From positions 1,567,501 to 1,631,500 of the forward strand of contig QCXZ01000042.1 in the NCBI GenBank assembly GCA_025024175.1: DNA of 64,000 bases. The letters run 5' to 3'. The DNA comes from Rhyzopertha dominica (lineage: Eukaryota; Arthropoda; Insecta; Coleoptera; Bostrichidae). The stretch's first letter is position 1. The number at the start of each line of letters is the position of its first letter. Position numbers and translations under genes: made by a program. Below the pieces are notes generated by a model. It was not told the origin of the DNA, did not search any database, and saw only the letters and a list, made by a program, of their open reading frames with translations. Shown here one piece after another: positions 12,001 to 23,800 of the stretch.

Positions 12001-15000
12001 CAGAAGCGTTATATATTTACATCTTAAGGTTTGCATTGTTCTTTATGCCTAAACATAAATAAATATAAAATATTATGTGTTTTAGTTATAAGTTAAATTT
12101 TAAAGTTTCTTTGGCTTATTTAAAGGGGGTGTTCATATAGAGTTACAAGGAAACCAAGCCTGTTTCATTTTAAACGCTGTTTCTCTGTTATAATTTGTTC
12201 TATCTTGCTCAGTTTATTCATAAAAAACTAAAATCAAAATAATTGTATGTTTTATTTTTATTATGAATATACGTTATTTAATATACCTATACTTATTTAT
12301 GCTTTAACGATCTTTATGTGAATACTAGATATTATAGAATTTCTAAGAAAAATTTTTTTATGACACTACGGCTTACTGGGACCCAACTCGCATTGTAGAT
12401 TAGTATACCTGCATCGGCCGGGACCCAATTCGCCTACTCCCTGGCCTAAGGCTACTTGTCTGAATCAATTGAAAATAAGAAGAAAGTTTCTANTCAGGTT
12501 CTTCTTAGTGGTTCATCATAAAGAGTAGTGACAACGGCAAAAGCGGCTCATTTTGCAATTGTTGTTGATGTGAAAGCAATTCCGAAACAATAGGTTGTAG
12601 AAAATCTTGATATGTTAACGAATCTAACCAATAAATCGGTTTCTTCAAATTGTCAAAATTTAACTTTAAATTTTTATCAAACATGAGTTACCAGTTACAG
12701 TAATCTTCATATTTTTCCTTTAAAGTCGCCATTTAAGGAACGTAACTACTACGTAAGCTTCTGATAGGAGACGGGCAAGCATTCTATCTTACATAGCTCT
12801 TTTTTTATAACAATTTTCTGACGTCAGTCAATTCCAAGTAGTGTCCACATCTGCTACATTATATCGTGATCTCTATAAATAGCCTTAATTGTGTAACAAA
12901 ATTACAAGAATCAAAAGGTATATACACTTTCAAGTAAACCAGAATGTTACTTACACCGCAGAATCTTATTGTGCTTTTATGGCATATAATTATAGCAGAA
13001 CAGCAAACATCTTATTTGTAACAGCTAATGCAAATTTTTAGCAAGTTCGTACAACTTTCATAAAAAAAATCCATGCAAAGATAACAAAAATAATGATTAT
13101 TTGTATCCAGGTCTCTGTAATTTCAACAATACTATAATTTGAGCAGAAAATTTTGCTAATACGGTGGAAACCTTAGGTGATCGGTGTCCTTCATATACAA
13201 TTAATAACTGGGTTGCGACATTTAAAAAAAGCGCCGCTCGAAATGAGATAAACAGCATCTCATATAGGTAATCGATCTCATATTTCCTGAGCCATTATTT
13301 TCTTGCTTTTATTCTCACCTTTTAATGCCCATATCCCTAATAGCATTGGGGGGTGGTCCAATGAATATAATGCCCTGTCTTTGGCACTCTTCAGCAAATT
13401 CAACATTCTCTGAAAGAAATCCGTAACCAGGATGGATGGCTTGGCAGTTTGTCTTTTTGGCAACCTGGAGGATTTTATCACCTCGTAGGTAGCTTTGTAC
13501 GGCGTTTGCGGGGCCGATATTGTAAGCTTCGTCGGCCTATAATAAAAGAGAAGTTAACGATTATTACAGGCAATTTTTTTATTAGAATGAGTACTGTATA
13601 CCTACGTTAAAAATTTCAAATGTGTTGCTTTATTAGTGACCTACCCTGTATTGATGTTTGCGACCGTTCTATTAACGCTGGCATCAAGTAAACGAAATAG
13701 TGTTGGTGAACATTACTTAGAAATCCAATGTTATGGTTTGAATTTAACAATCACATTTCAGAATCAATTGCAATTGTTATGTCGAGAATAAAAAATGTAT
13801 TCTGAGAAAAACGGAACAGACTTAGTCAATATCCGATTTTACTTGTTCTATTATACGGTTAATAAACTATTAAATAAGAGTCGATAAAAGTGGTAATTCG
13901 AAAAGTGATTCGCAACTTTTTTTTTGCGGATGCTGACGAATCAATTCATTGCAACTGATGTTTGCTATGTCCTGAACCTGATGAAGAAACCTTGCTTTAA
14001 GTTAGGATAACTTTTTTATTTGTGATTATTTATAAATTCTAATATAACAGATATTAAGATCGTTAAAAATCTTTAAAAAGGTTTTCTTGTTTAAAAATTT
14101 TACTTAGGTCGGCTGGGCTTTACAATAGCATTTCAAAATTGTTACGACAAACACTTGCTAATAGACCAATGTTCTGTTTAATTATTGCTTCACAATTCTC
14201 AACAATTCTTAGTGCTGTAAGGAAAAGCTTCATTAAAGTGCTCTCTCCGTCAATATTAAAATGGGGTGGCGCTCCGTCTTAAAGTATGGAATTTCTTATT
14301 TTAAGAGGCACACCTTCCAATGAAACAGGCAAATCATTTCTTAGAAATAAACCTAAATAAATCTCACTATTCAATCTAGGAGGGAAAAAATATGGTCCAA
14401 TTAGAAAATTTTTTACAATGCCAGCCCACACGAAAACCTGTTTTGGAATCCACGTTCTATTAAAATTTATTAATAATAACAAATAAAAAAGTTCTGGGTG
14501 ATAATTTGAAAGCCAAAGACAGTTTAATCCCTTTGGCATTGCATGATTTGCTTTAAATTTGGACAAGAAAGGCACAATTATATAGGAAACATGTACGCCA
14601 AATTTGAAGATAATCGGCGGTACAGGCACAAAAAAGTTATTAAAAAAAATTGTCACCCTGTATCTTCGTTCCTTTTGAGTTTTGACAAATATGGTATAGG
14701 AACTTCTGGCAATAATATTCGGACACTGATCTAATTTTTCCTTCATTTTCATAATTTTCAAACACTTGAAATGTTATATCTATCTGCTTCAACGAAATAT
14801 TGCAACACATGGCAACGTCGCTACTTACACACGCGCATTTCGTTCAAGCGTACCATCTAGTGAGCAGTAAAATAACTGCAATAAACAGGGTTGTATTAAG
14901 GCTTTAGCACTTTGATTAAGGGCACTGTCACAGTGAAAGCTGAAACTTTAGTAGAAAGTTTGTGCCCCAAAACTGGCTAACAAAAGCACTACTCATATAT

Positions 15001-15584
15001 GTAGTGAGCCTAGACTTGTCGTTATTATTCTTTTTTTTGACAATATTAAAAAGGCATTCTTTCGTAGTTAGCTCAAGACATTTTGAGGTTTACAGCTGAC
15101 TTCAGGTGTTAGTAGCATAACATTTTTTTATCTCACCATTTCCACGTGAAGAGCATTTTCATCCGCATCACTAAAAACAGCGACTGTTCTGATTCCTAAT
15201 CTGTTTGCTGTTTTCATAACACGACATGCTATTTCTCCTCTGTTTGCTATTAACAGTTTGTCTATCCTCTTAACAGAACTTTTCCATCTTCGTGTTGAGT
15301 ATACATTTGTATTAGCTCTAAAAAAAAAAAACAAAAATGGTTCGCGTTTAGGGGCGAAAGAGCTTAGTGCTGTCCTGCTTCATGGACTAGGTTGTCAGTT
15401 GTCTCCAACCATTGTTCTATTTTTAGCTCGCACGCTTGGACTTTGAAAATTGTTTTTTGGGTAACGTTAGAGATTCATGCAGAATGAGACATTCACACCT
15501 TGTTATTTCAATAGTAGGTTAAGTTTCATACGAAAACATTAATACTTACTTGGTAAAAACACGAATAACGAAATAAAGAACCAT
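1..15584 (-). CDS. Mccc1: 3-methylcrotonyl-CoA carboxylase alpha subunit (biotin carboxylase), 3'-partial at window edge
   Basis: Mitochondrial leucine-catabolism enzyme: it carboxylates biotin with ATP and bicarbonate for transfer to 3-methylcrotonyl-CoA by the beta subunit. Ten exons join in phase on the minus strand: 15584-15550, 15317-15137, 13536-13319, 9794-9646, 9582-9350, 7786-7603, 7053-6731, 2439-2139, 1473-1283 and 168-1, giving 661 codons (human protein 725 aa). Exon 1 encodes [12 protein letters not shown], a plausible mitochondrial presequence, chosen because its GTAAGT donor restores phase with exon 2. Visible motifs: [14 protein letters not shown] at the N-terminus, the ATP-grasp glycine loop [28 protein letters not shown] and ARIYAE. 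The last exon starts the biotinyl domain ([13 protein letters not shown]) and the window ends about where the biotinylated Met-Lys-Met motif is expected. No frameshift or lost catalytic motif was seen. Introns carry several transposon remnants. Confidence 0.96.
3359..4831. mobile_element. 1.47 kb fold-back MITE-like element with very long inverted repeats
   Basis: The first roughly 650 bases and the last roughly 640 bases are inverted copies of each other around an AT-rich centre near 3990-4190. The ends read CAGGGTGTCTCTAAATTCG and its complement, with TATA outside both ends, consistent with TA-targeting DNA transposons. The arms have diverged by scattered substitutions and small indels. Small open frames inside (for example near 3416-3652 and 3513-3803) read through the inverted arms and are not genes. 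It lies in MCCC1 intron 7. The family is not assigned. Confidence 0.85.
4909..5022. repeat. Perfect 48 bp inverted repeat with 18 nt spacer
   Basis: Arms 4909-4956 and 4975-5022 are exact reverse complements (48 of 48). They contain smaller inverted units such as TGGCAATGCCA and GTCAGCATTACACTGAC. RNA from either strand would fold into a long uninterrupted hairpin. Perfect identity means the structure is recent or maintained. Confidence 0.92.
5067..5168 (+). ncRNA. Type I hammerhead self-cleaving ribozyme
   Basis: All core elements are present in order. CTGATGA is at 5101-5107; helix II is GCT/AGC (5108-5110 with 5119-5121) with an 8 nt loop; GAAA is at 5122-5125. Helix III is formed by A25-T34, T26-A33 and A27-T32 (last two digits of 51xx) around a CATC loop, and the predicted cleavage is after TC (5135). 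Helix I starts with TGCA/TGCA (5097-5100 with 5136-5139). After an internal loop it continues as a 16-position helix (5067-5082 with 5153-5168) with a single C/A mismatch. The internal loop in helix I opposite loop II is the usual arrangement for the tertiary contact in natural type I hammerheads. Activity itself is inferred. Confidence 0.85.
5440..6179 (+). pseudogene. Tc1/mariner-superfamily transposase remnant
   Basis: Broken-frame copy of a DDE transposase in MCCC1 intron 7. Near 5460-5580 a conceptual reading gives a helix-turn-helix-like N-terminus ([15 protein letters not shown], then [10 protein letters not shown]). The 3' part, open at 5871-6179, keeps PDMATAHYG, with a candidate catalytic Asp, and the closing motif [15 protein letters not shown] with its Glu, followed by a KVYGGGW-type segment. 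The middle is frameshifted and the first catalytic Asp was not found. Non-functional. Confidence 0.75.
8010..9240 (+). pseudogene. Degenerate non-LTR retrotransposon (reverse transcriptase) fragment
   Basis: Closely related in sequence and order to the better copy at about 22.93-24.95 kb. Shared landmarks are the aaagaaatatggaaacaat-like start, the segment around TGTGGGAACTATAGAGG, the [12 protein letters not shown] coding near 8850 and the SESW-type segment near 9030. Many frameshifts and a large internal loss have removed most of the catalytic palm. It lies in MCCC1 intron 5, in antisense orientation to the gene. Confidence 0.8.
10425..10465 (+). ncRNA. Possible Penelope-type hammerhead motif (degenerate)
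   Basis: CTGATGA (10428-10434), one extra T, then GCCC...GGGC pairing (10436-10439 with 10451-10454) with an inner CAC/GTG stem, then GAAA (10455-10458), CG, TT and GAC pairing with the upstream GTC. This is the same layout as the motifs in the Penelope-like ends at 39.5 and 40.6 kb, including the extra T after CTGANGA. Helix I is only 3 bp, so it is probably a decayed Penelope-like 3' end rather than an active ribozyme. Confidence 0.4.
10610..12510 (+). pseudogene. Decayed tyrosine recombinase gene, split by a transposon
   Basis: Conceptual translation across several frames matches, from memory, a repeat-associated tyrosine recombinase family common in insects (Crypton-like, or domesticated relatives). 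An N-terminal [10 protein letters not shown] segment near 10670 is followed by [13 protein letters not shown] and [13 protein letters not shown] core-binding text at 10757-10935. The catalytic domain starts with [20 protein letters not shown] (about 11092-11155) and continues after a deletion to EFYRRYAF and [16 protein letters not shown] (about 11253-11300). The reading resumes after an insertion at 12442 with [14 protein letters not shown], which supplies the expected active-site Tyr. So both Arg boxes, the His and the Tyr can be traced, but frameshifts, stops and a deletion make it dead. Located in MCCC1 intron 3. Confidence 0.7.
11305..12441. mobile_element. 1.14 kb non-autonomous DNA element inserted in the recombinase pseudogene
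   Basis: The 10-mer TGGCCTAAGG is present at 11295-11304 and 12442-12451; removing the stretch between them restores the recombinase reading. The ends carry imperfect inverted repeats sharing TTGGGTCCC (left, near 11315-11323) and GGGACCCAA (right, near 12420-12428). A further GGGACCCAA near 12379 may be subterminal. The interior is AT-rich with no convincing coding. The exact duplication could be 8-10 bp, and the superfamily is not assigned. Confidence 0.65.
14080..14490 (-). pseudogene. DDE transposase fragment (insect mariner/Tc1-like)
   Basis: The minus-strand reading gives [20 protein letters not shown] followed by LLEDVPL-like text, then (after a stop near 14279) DGAPPHF, which holds a catalytic Asp. 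After an internal deletion comes the family's C-terminal NNFEMLL segment near 14120. This is the central and C-terminal part of a transposase common in insect genomes. The 5' half is absent; the sequence upstream (14500-14760) belongs to another repeat ending in CACCCTGTAT. In MCCC1 intron 2. Confidence 0.6.
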
Positions 15585-17808
15585 GATGTATTCAATTCAA
15601 CAGATTGTTTTTAAATAGCGTTAACTATAGCGACGTTCATTTATTATCATTATCAAGAACTGTACTGTTTACAATTGTGAAATGTATTATGGATTATGTA
15701 AAATCCTTAGTTTTTATACGAAGTTTCATATACCTATAATTATGCCGTTCTTTAATAGCAGAGAAAAAAATTCGATTTTTCAAAAACGATTGGATTTAAA
15801 ATTTTATTTTTTTTTTGAAAATTTTGATTTCCCTTTAATGAGCACTAAGTTGGCAACTATGGAGGTAGGACACGATGACGATGTCCTCTTTCGTCACACT
15901 ACCAAGGTTGCCAGACGTTAAAAACAAATGAGGGTCAAATTCGTCATATTTATGTCGATGCTGTATTACATGTTTTTCCCTGTAATATTTGCAGTTTGTT
16001 GAAAATGAATTATAAAATGTATGATTGTTTCATAACAGAATTTTGATTATATCTGGGATTATGTGACTATTACACATTAATTTGTGATAGAACACTTCCA
16101 TTTTGTTCTAGGCACCTTTCAAAAAGTTTATTGTCTTTTACAAATTGTTGGAGTCAAGCATGGGAAACCATTCAGTTTTTTTTTCAAGGCTTTCAAAAGT
16201 TATTTGTGGATATCTTTAAATTTTTCCACCACAATATAAGTCTTCATAAAGAATTTAAACTTAAAGGTGTTGTTTTCACTGAGGAGTTAAAACAAGAATC
16301 CTCCATATGGTTACAGTTGTTTATTATTCAGATGTTTGTGTAGGGATTTATTTATGTCGCATATTTTCTAAGAAATAAGATTTAGACAATACAAGTTACT
16401 TCAGCAAATGCAAACCTTTCACATACTTACTTGGAACTTTGACTACAGGTAATAAAGTTGAATACGTACACCTATGAGTAATAAAAAGCGTTATGTGTTA
16501 TGCTAATAATTTATTGTAAGGAGTTTTGCGTAATAAAGTACATACTTTCAATAGGTACTTTAAACAACATAAAAAAGTCTATATAATTTAAAAATAAAAA
16601 AAATGTTAATAAGTTACTAAGTAATGTAGGTGATTAAAATGCATCAAATGCTGAAAAGCAGACAGGCAAAAAACAAATGAGAACAAAATGTACAAAAATA
16701 TATACAGAAGAAACTATAGTTACAATTTTGTTATCACATTTGCGATAACCACATCAACATATTATAATGTGTAAACAGTCATACTAAATCTACTTATTTT
16801 GAAAACATTGTAATCAAATACAGTTGCTTCAGTAATACACGGAAAACAATAACCTCAACATTATTTATACAAACAAGTGTTTACCTAATATATATAAAAA
16901 AACAGTGGTGTCTTAAATGCCCCTCAAAACTATGGCAAATTTCTTGAATATGCTGGACAGGTTTCTCTAGAAGTTCGACATTCATATATACAATTTCTAG
17001 CAAATATATTTTGAATAATTTTATTCAAAAAATATAGATCCATCTTCAACCACTTACCAACAATTACAATTTACAATATTAGCAAAATACAACTTACTAT
17101 GTTATTGCTTACTTTCGAACAACCCTGTAGATAAAAGAAGTGAAAGTCTAGGAAGCTGCAGATATATGAACATATTGATTTTCTGAAATTGGGACGGGTA
17201 CCATATTATTATACAATATAATGCCATTTTTCTATGTGTGATAAAGAAAACGGAAGAAATTTGAAGCTTCCTAAAAGTTTGATCAGCCATCTCTGTAATT
17301 AAATTTGCAAAACCAATCAAACAAGAAATTTTAAAAAATTTTTGCGAACTGACAAAGGCACGATTTTGTTTATTCGCATATTTTACTGAAGTTATGCTGA
17401 TTTTTATAACCATTCAATTCTGTTGGGTATTTATGGTAGCAAATAATACAAAAAGTATTATTTTACCATGAAATATTTGATCTGTAACACAGGGTTTTAA
17501 TATCATATACATAAAACCAATTTTGCTTCCATTTGAACTGAGTATTCATAGTCATACACAATAATGCAAAAAGCAAAGGAATTTTGCTGCAATATGTGTG
17601 TAAAGATTACGTAGACGATCGAGAAGTACTTACATTAAAATTTGTACTTGTTCCTTACTAATGAGAAATTAATTTATTTAAGGATTATCTGATTGTCTAA
17701 CTTTGTTTTAATTTAACGATTTAAAATTACACTGGTGTTCATTAAATTGCTTGTTAATTTTATACAGTCTTTTTACGAAACAATACATACTAACAACGTT
17801 TAACACGA
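15585..17808. other. Intergenic interval, Gap1 3' flank to MCCC1 5' flank
   Basis: AT-rich, with several minus-strand AATAAA possibilities (for example near 17672 and 17368), so the Gap1 3' UTR probably ends here. I could not choose one site. An open frame at 17102-17413 (minus) ends in a segment bounded by CAACCCTGTAG and looks like repeat sequence, not a gene. No core promoter motif for MCCC1 was convincing. Confidence 0.5.
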
Positions 17809-20800
17809 CTAAGTATAGGGCATACTTGGTTCGGAAGCTACACAACGTCTCAGCAATGATGAATCGAGGTTCATACGAGATGCCAGCAGGTAATTATCAT
17901 CACCTATTGGAGCCGCCCTGCAAAGACACATAATTATGCCTTACTATAAACCTAGCACTTGTAATATATTTTTTCAAATAGTGATTAACAAAAAACAGTT
18001 TTTAGGAAATCGAAAGAAAGTTATTCACGACTGAATTAATAAAAATTGGCATCCCTAAATTTTATTTGGTGATTTCCAAGAGATAAATTTACTTACTTGC
18101 TGCCATATTTTGTGTCCCTAGCCAGCATTCTCTGGTAAATCCTGTGTTGCACGTTTATGTTATAGNAGATCTCCCGCAGCTCCCTCAGCATGTTATAACG
18201 TGTCGCTTTGTCGTCGCTGCAGTTTGTTATTCGAGGTGTCGATCTCGAGTACTCACACTCGTATCGGCTTATAATGGTGTCTACGTGATCAAGATGGCTG
18301 GTTATGAGCGAGTTGATCCTTTGAAGATCTCTCTCGGGATCCAGAGTCATGTGCAAGTTATTGCTGTCGGTGGTTGATACTGCACTACACCCTGGTGCCA
18401 GCTCATTTGGTGATTTGCAGCTATAAGGTTAGAAAAAAATGTGGTCAGATCATGAAAAATGCTGAGGAGGGACAAATTTTTGAAGACTGCAAGCCATAGA
18501 GACAAAAATTTGTGAAATTATTTAGCTTGCATATTTTCAGTGAAGAATTCAGTATCAAAAAACCGCTTCGAATCGAATGAGTACTTCCACATCCAATTGT
18601 CGAAATGACATTTACGCTTTTATTTCTTATATTATATGATCAGTAATCAGGTTTTGCGCATTTTTTCCCTTTACACATTACTTTCTTTCCAAATAACTTG
18701 AAAATTATTAATTTAACAAAATTGCAAGAGTGCATTCTGATCAGAAATTTGACTTTCTATATAATACAGACTGAAATTTAAAGAAAATCAAATGCACAGG
18801 GTCCAAAATAAGTTTTTTGGAAATATTTTTAAAATGTCAAAAGTTTGGAATTTTTTTTAAAAGACTTGTGGGAAATTTTATTTCCTATATGATCGTATTT
18901 AAATTTTTTTAATACATTAAATATTTCGGAGATATTTAGGAAAAACGGTTTTTTTTAAGTGATGCTTTTGCTAATATCTCTTAACAGTTTGCTGCACCAA
19001 AAATTTATAGCAACGAATAATACTACTAATCATATACTAAAATGAAAAAAATAAATATTTGCAAAAAGGGTAGTTACCCCCTTCCCAGTACCCTACTTAC
19101 CCCAAAAACAATAGGCCGCTTTGCATAGTTAAGATTTACATGTTGTATGCCAAACTTCTGTTCATATGTTAAGTCTTACGAAAGCTATCGTGTCCATACA
19201 CAAAACCACAGACACACAAAGAAATTTTTTTGCTCAATTTTTTTTTTACGTTTTCGACCATTTTAAAGCGACTGAGCAGATAAAAAAAATTTATTCGCGA
19301 TACAGTACTTCCACATCCAACAGATGGCTTTAAGTGAAGTGAGTTTATATCAGTGCCTTAGAAAATAAATATCTAATTAGCCAATATAGAAACATAACTT
19401 TATGGTGCTCCATTTGATATTAACAACTCTAGAGTGTACACAGTCAAATTTATTCAAATCAATTACAATGTTAATGACTTTAGTTGTTGTTTGTATTGAC
19501 ATTAATATTGATACTTTAGAACATGTCAAAAGATTACATAAACATTTTGTAGAACAAACAAGTTTATTGAAAAGATTTTTTTGGGCAAAAATAGCAGTGT
19601 CGACAAAAATTTGCAACAAATGAAAAACGTTTAACATTTAGAGAAAGTTAATGTTTATAAAAAGGTTTATGTGACCTCAAATTTAAAATGCATTGAAGTG
19701 TGTAAGCCATATAAATTTGACCTTTTACTACACAAAGTTGTTTTAAATCAAACAAAAATTAAAAAGAATTAGGAAGAACACATCAATTCAATATCATTAG
19801 AAACTGTTTTCCATTTGATGATTGATGATTTAAAACCATTCAAAACTTCAAAATTGTGTTTTCAAATGCTTAACTGTGGAAACAATGAAGTATGAACTTT
19901 AATGCAATAAACTAAAAAATATTTGGTTTTAAATTAAGAGTAGGAAAGAAAGAATGAGATTAAGGTTGCAAATACGCGAATTAGGTCAAGTTAATGAACG
20001 AAAAAGCATAGAAAGCCACTTACCACAACCATTGGCCATTGATGAAAGCACAAGGATGATACTTTTCCAGTCTATTGGCATTAGTTTGACAAATCTTCAT
20101 CAGCAAATCAACCCATTCCTTTTCTTCTACACAGTTAGCTGCTTGAACGTACAAAGCTCTTTCGGGCTGCACGATTTGGAACATGTTTTTCATTTTGAAA
20201 GAACGTTCTGCTAGTCTTTCCACAGCCAAAATATTCGATAAAGGTATCTGACATAAGGCATCGCGGTCTGAAAATTTAATTACTATTTAGAATTAAAATA
20301 TCAAAAAAACACAGATTATGTACCTCTGCTTTTTGAGTAACTGAGATACAATGTTGTTAGTTTAAAGTACCGCCGCTTGAAGTTTTTCCTGCCAAATCGT
20401 TTTCTACCTTGTGCTCTCTTGATCATTAACCTAACAAAAATGTATTTATAAGAAACTAAATATAAAAACATTGCAAGAATCAGTTAACAATTGTTAACAT
20501 ACCTCTTTATCTCTCTTTAAATAGCAGCAAAGGACAAAAACATTTTCAATAATTGACATAAAAAGAGACAAATTAAACTTACCCTTCTTTAAGTATGACT
20601 GGAGTATCATTGCTGGAAGCCTGGGGACTTGAATTTGCCGATATTATTTCTAGGAATTTCCTCATGGACTTCAGATGCTCTTCTTTGCAGAACTCACGAT
20701 ACACACATTCCATGTATTCTTCCTTGCATACTTGCTGCGTGGATCGACAACTAACAAAATTTCCAAGGGATTGGATCGTCTTTGAGATAAGCGTGAGGGT

Positions 20801-23800
20801 TCTATTTGTTTGTGCGTCCTTGAAAATATAAATAAAGAATTATATGATGCTCAGCAACATTTTATTGTACTAGGAGGCAAGGACTTTTAAACAACAATAC
20901 TTGCAACAAAGTACACTTGTCAATAGGAGAATAATAGTAGAAATCAGGAACATAGGAAATGCTTTAAATATATAATCTGCATAAAATATAATAAAAATAT
21001 TACATACTTTGATTCCAATGAAATTTATTTATAGATTTTCCAACTATAAACCATGTATAGAGACAAATTACTGTTTGGCCATGGATGCTCTCTAATAACA
21101 TCTTAAAGTATGTATGAAAAATGAAGAAAAACAAAAAACAAAACCAAATTTATTAATCAAATTATGTCTCAGATATTTAGTTTTTTTATAGCTAGAAAGT
21201 CAATTTTTAGTTGATATATTCTTTATCAATTCCTTTTTCCCTGAAGATTAACAGAAGAGGATATGGTAATTGGGTGTGTTCACTAAATATAAAAGATAAA
21301 CTTTTATACATTAAAAAAGAGTACTTAATTAATTAAGTGTGTATCTGTATCTATAACGCTGCAAAAAAATTTTTTAACCAAAATAAATTGTTTACAACTT
21401 CTCAGTGCGCAACGAGGCAACAACGCAGTTTTAAGACACGCTCAGATTGACTAGGACTGGCTGTGATGTATCACCCGATGTAAACAAGACAGCATCTGCT
21501 ACTTTCCGTATTTCGTTTGCGTTATTGGTTATATTTGAGAGTGTTCTCGTTTGTTTTTTTTTTATAAATTCAACAATATGTCGTCGGAATGCTTTGTTAA
21601 AGCGTCTTCGAACCATTTGCCGGCTGTAGATATGTTTATAGTCACCGAATTTATCAAGAACGACCCACGTTTTAATGCTGCCGAAATCAGAGGCGCTAAA
21701 GCAGCAGTATAAATAATTAATAAAGCAGCTTAATCTGCAATTTAATGCATTATGTATCATTGATATTTTGAACGAAATGCATCTTTTTTCTAGTGCAAGT
21801 CGTGAGCAACACGGAGATGCAGCTATAGGTTATTTTCAGGTGAAGCGAGAGGGGCCCATATGTATACTGCAGTCCAAGATATGCCCGGAACACAAAGTTC
21901 GTGCAAAAAATTATGCAGTTACTCTAAGTCTCACAACAGTAAAATGCAGATTTTGTCTTGGTCATACCCCTTCTGGCTGCTTTAAACCATCTCCGTTTGC
22001 GTTCGTAGTCTCCGGATACACTTACAAATATTTTGTTGAGACTATTGACGGATGTATTTGAAATTTAAACACTGGCACAAAGCACCACCTGCTGTTAGCT
22101 GTTAAACATTCTCCCAGTTGTTAGTAGGAGTCCGTTAAAAGCAAGAAAACAACTCGTTTCACTCGGCACAAGCAAATGCACGTAGGTAACATAACCTATA
22201 TTCTTTGTTTACATCGGGTGCTACGTCACACCGTCTCCATCCCGGGACACTGTGTTTGTGTGGTCAATTTTTATATTTGAACTTCAGAAGGATTTTTTTC
22301 GAAAATTGGTGCTAGAAAAGTTTTGAAATTTTTAGGACGTAATAAGGGTGCTCCAAATATACACATGGCATGATTTCTAAAAAATGTGAAAACACCCAAT
22401 TAGTACAGTTTTAGGGTTAAATTAGTAGATGAGTTAAGAGAGCACTTACTATTTGCTGAGTCGTCATATCAAACAGCCTGGGTCCCAAGATGGCAGGCGC
22501 GAAAAACCTCAAAAAAATGAACCCGGATATAACCGAGTATCTGACCTCCCGGTTGTTTGGGAAACAATTTACGGCACACTCCTTCAAATTGTGGAAGATC
22601 TGGCACATCAACGCTGGGCAGTATACGGCACTCTGAGTTATGGCGTTGAATATCTTTTGTACATAGCTCTTCAGGTTGTTCAAGTTGGTCTCGACCTGGT
22701 TGGGTTCACGCACCCTCGTGGGGTCAATTTCGCACGGTTTCTTTTCATTAAAGATTAATTCTATGGTCGGACGTAGTGTTTTGTGAAGGTACTGAAGACC
22801 TATCAGTCTCATAGCCTCGTCCATCATCTTAGATACTAATGTGTTGCCTCGGAAGATAGTTGTAGGATCACTAAAATTGATGAAGCATAACGAAACATTA
22901 ATTTAGTATCATATATGCTATGTGGAAAAATCTTAGTAGACAAAAGGAAAAAACAGACTCATTGGTGGAATGAGGATATAAAAAGCCATGTAGCAAAGAA
23001 AAAAGAAATATGGAAACAATATATTGCAAAGCAAGCAATAGAAAATTACACAAGATAGAAAGAGCAGAGAATAAAAGACAAAGAATTGGTAAAAGAAGCC
23101 AAAAGGGAGGCTTGGGAAGAATTTGGGATGAAAATGGAGGAAAACAGCAAAGCAAACCAGAAACTATTTTATAAAATACTAAAGAATGCCAAAAATGATG
23201 AAAAATACATTGCAGGTCAGATAAAAAACAAGCAAAGGAAAATACTGACAGAAGGCAGTGAAATAATGAACAGATGGAAAGAATATTTCGAAGAGTTACT
23301 CAACCCAGAAACCGAAACAAATTGCACAGAAGTCAGAGAAACAAATTGTAGAAGTGTTGAAGAGGAACAACAGAACGTTATAGAGGAGGAAGAAGTAAAA
23401 AAAGATCATTGATAATATAAAAAGAGGAAAGGCGGCGGGGCATGATCAAATTGCACCAGAAATGTTAAAAAGTATGGGACCAAAAGGGGGGAAAATACTG
23501 ACAAAAATATTTAACATGGCATGGAATAAAGGAGCAGTACCAGATGACTGGAAAATGGGGATAATTGTACCAATACATAAAAAGGGAGACACAAAAGAAT
23601 GTGGGAACTGTAGAGGAATCACATTGTTAAGTGTAGTAGCAAAGGTTTATGAAAGACTGATTGAAGCAAGATTAAGAGAAAAGTTGGAACCACAATTACA
23701 CGAAGCACAAAGCGGGTTTAGAAGAGGGCGAAGCACCCAGGACCAAATATTTACGATTAAACAAATGGCGGAAAAGATAGGCAAAGAAAAAGGAATCTGT

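Noticed and set aside
13977..14000. CTGATGA followed by GAAA (hammerhead-like)
   Set aside because: There is no room for helix II between the two motifs and no pairing flanks.
15128..15334. Long minus-strand frame beginning at 15334 as the MCCC1 start
   Set aside because: The first codon is TTG inside a poly-T/AG splice acceptor. The real start is the ATG at 15584, whose exon joins in phase at 15317.
17102..17413. 103-codon minus-strand frame downstream of Gap1
   Set aside because: Low-complexity hydrophobic text in repeat-like sequence, no splice context, outside the Gap1 frame.
22453..22758. Plus-strand 101-codon frame
   Set aside because: Antisense shadow of the RasGAP-domain exon.
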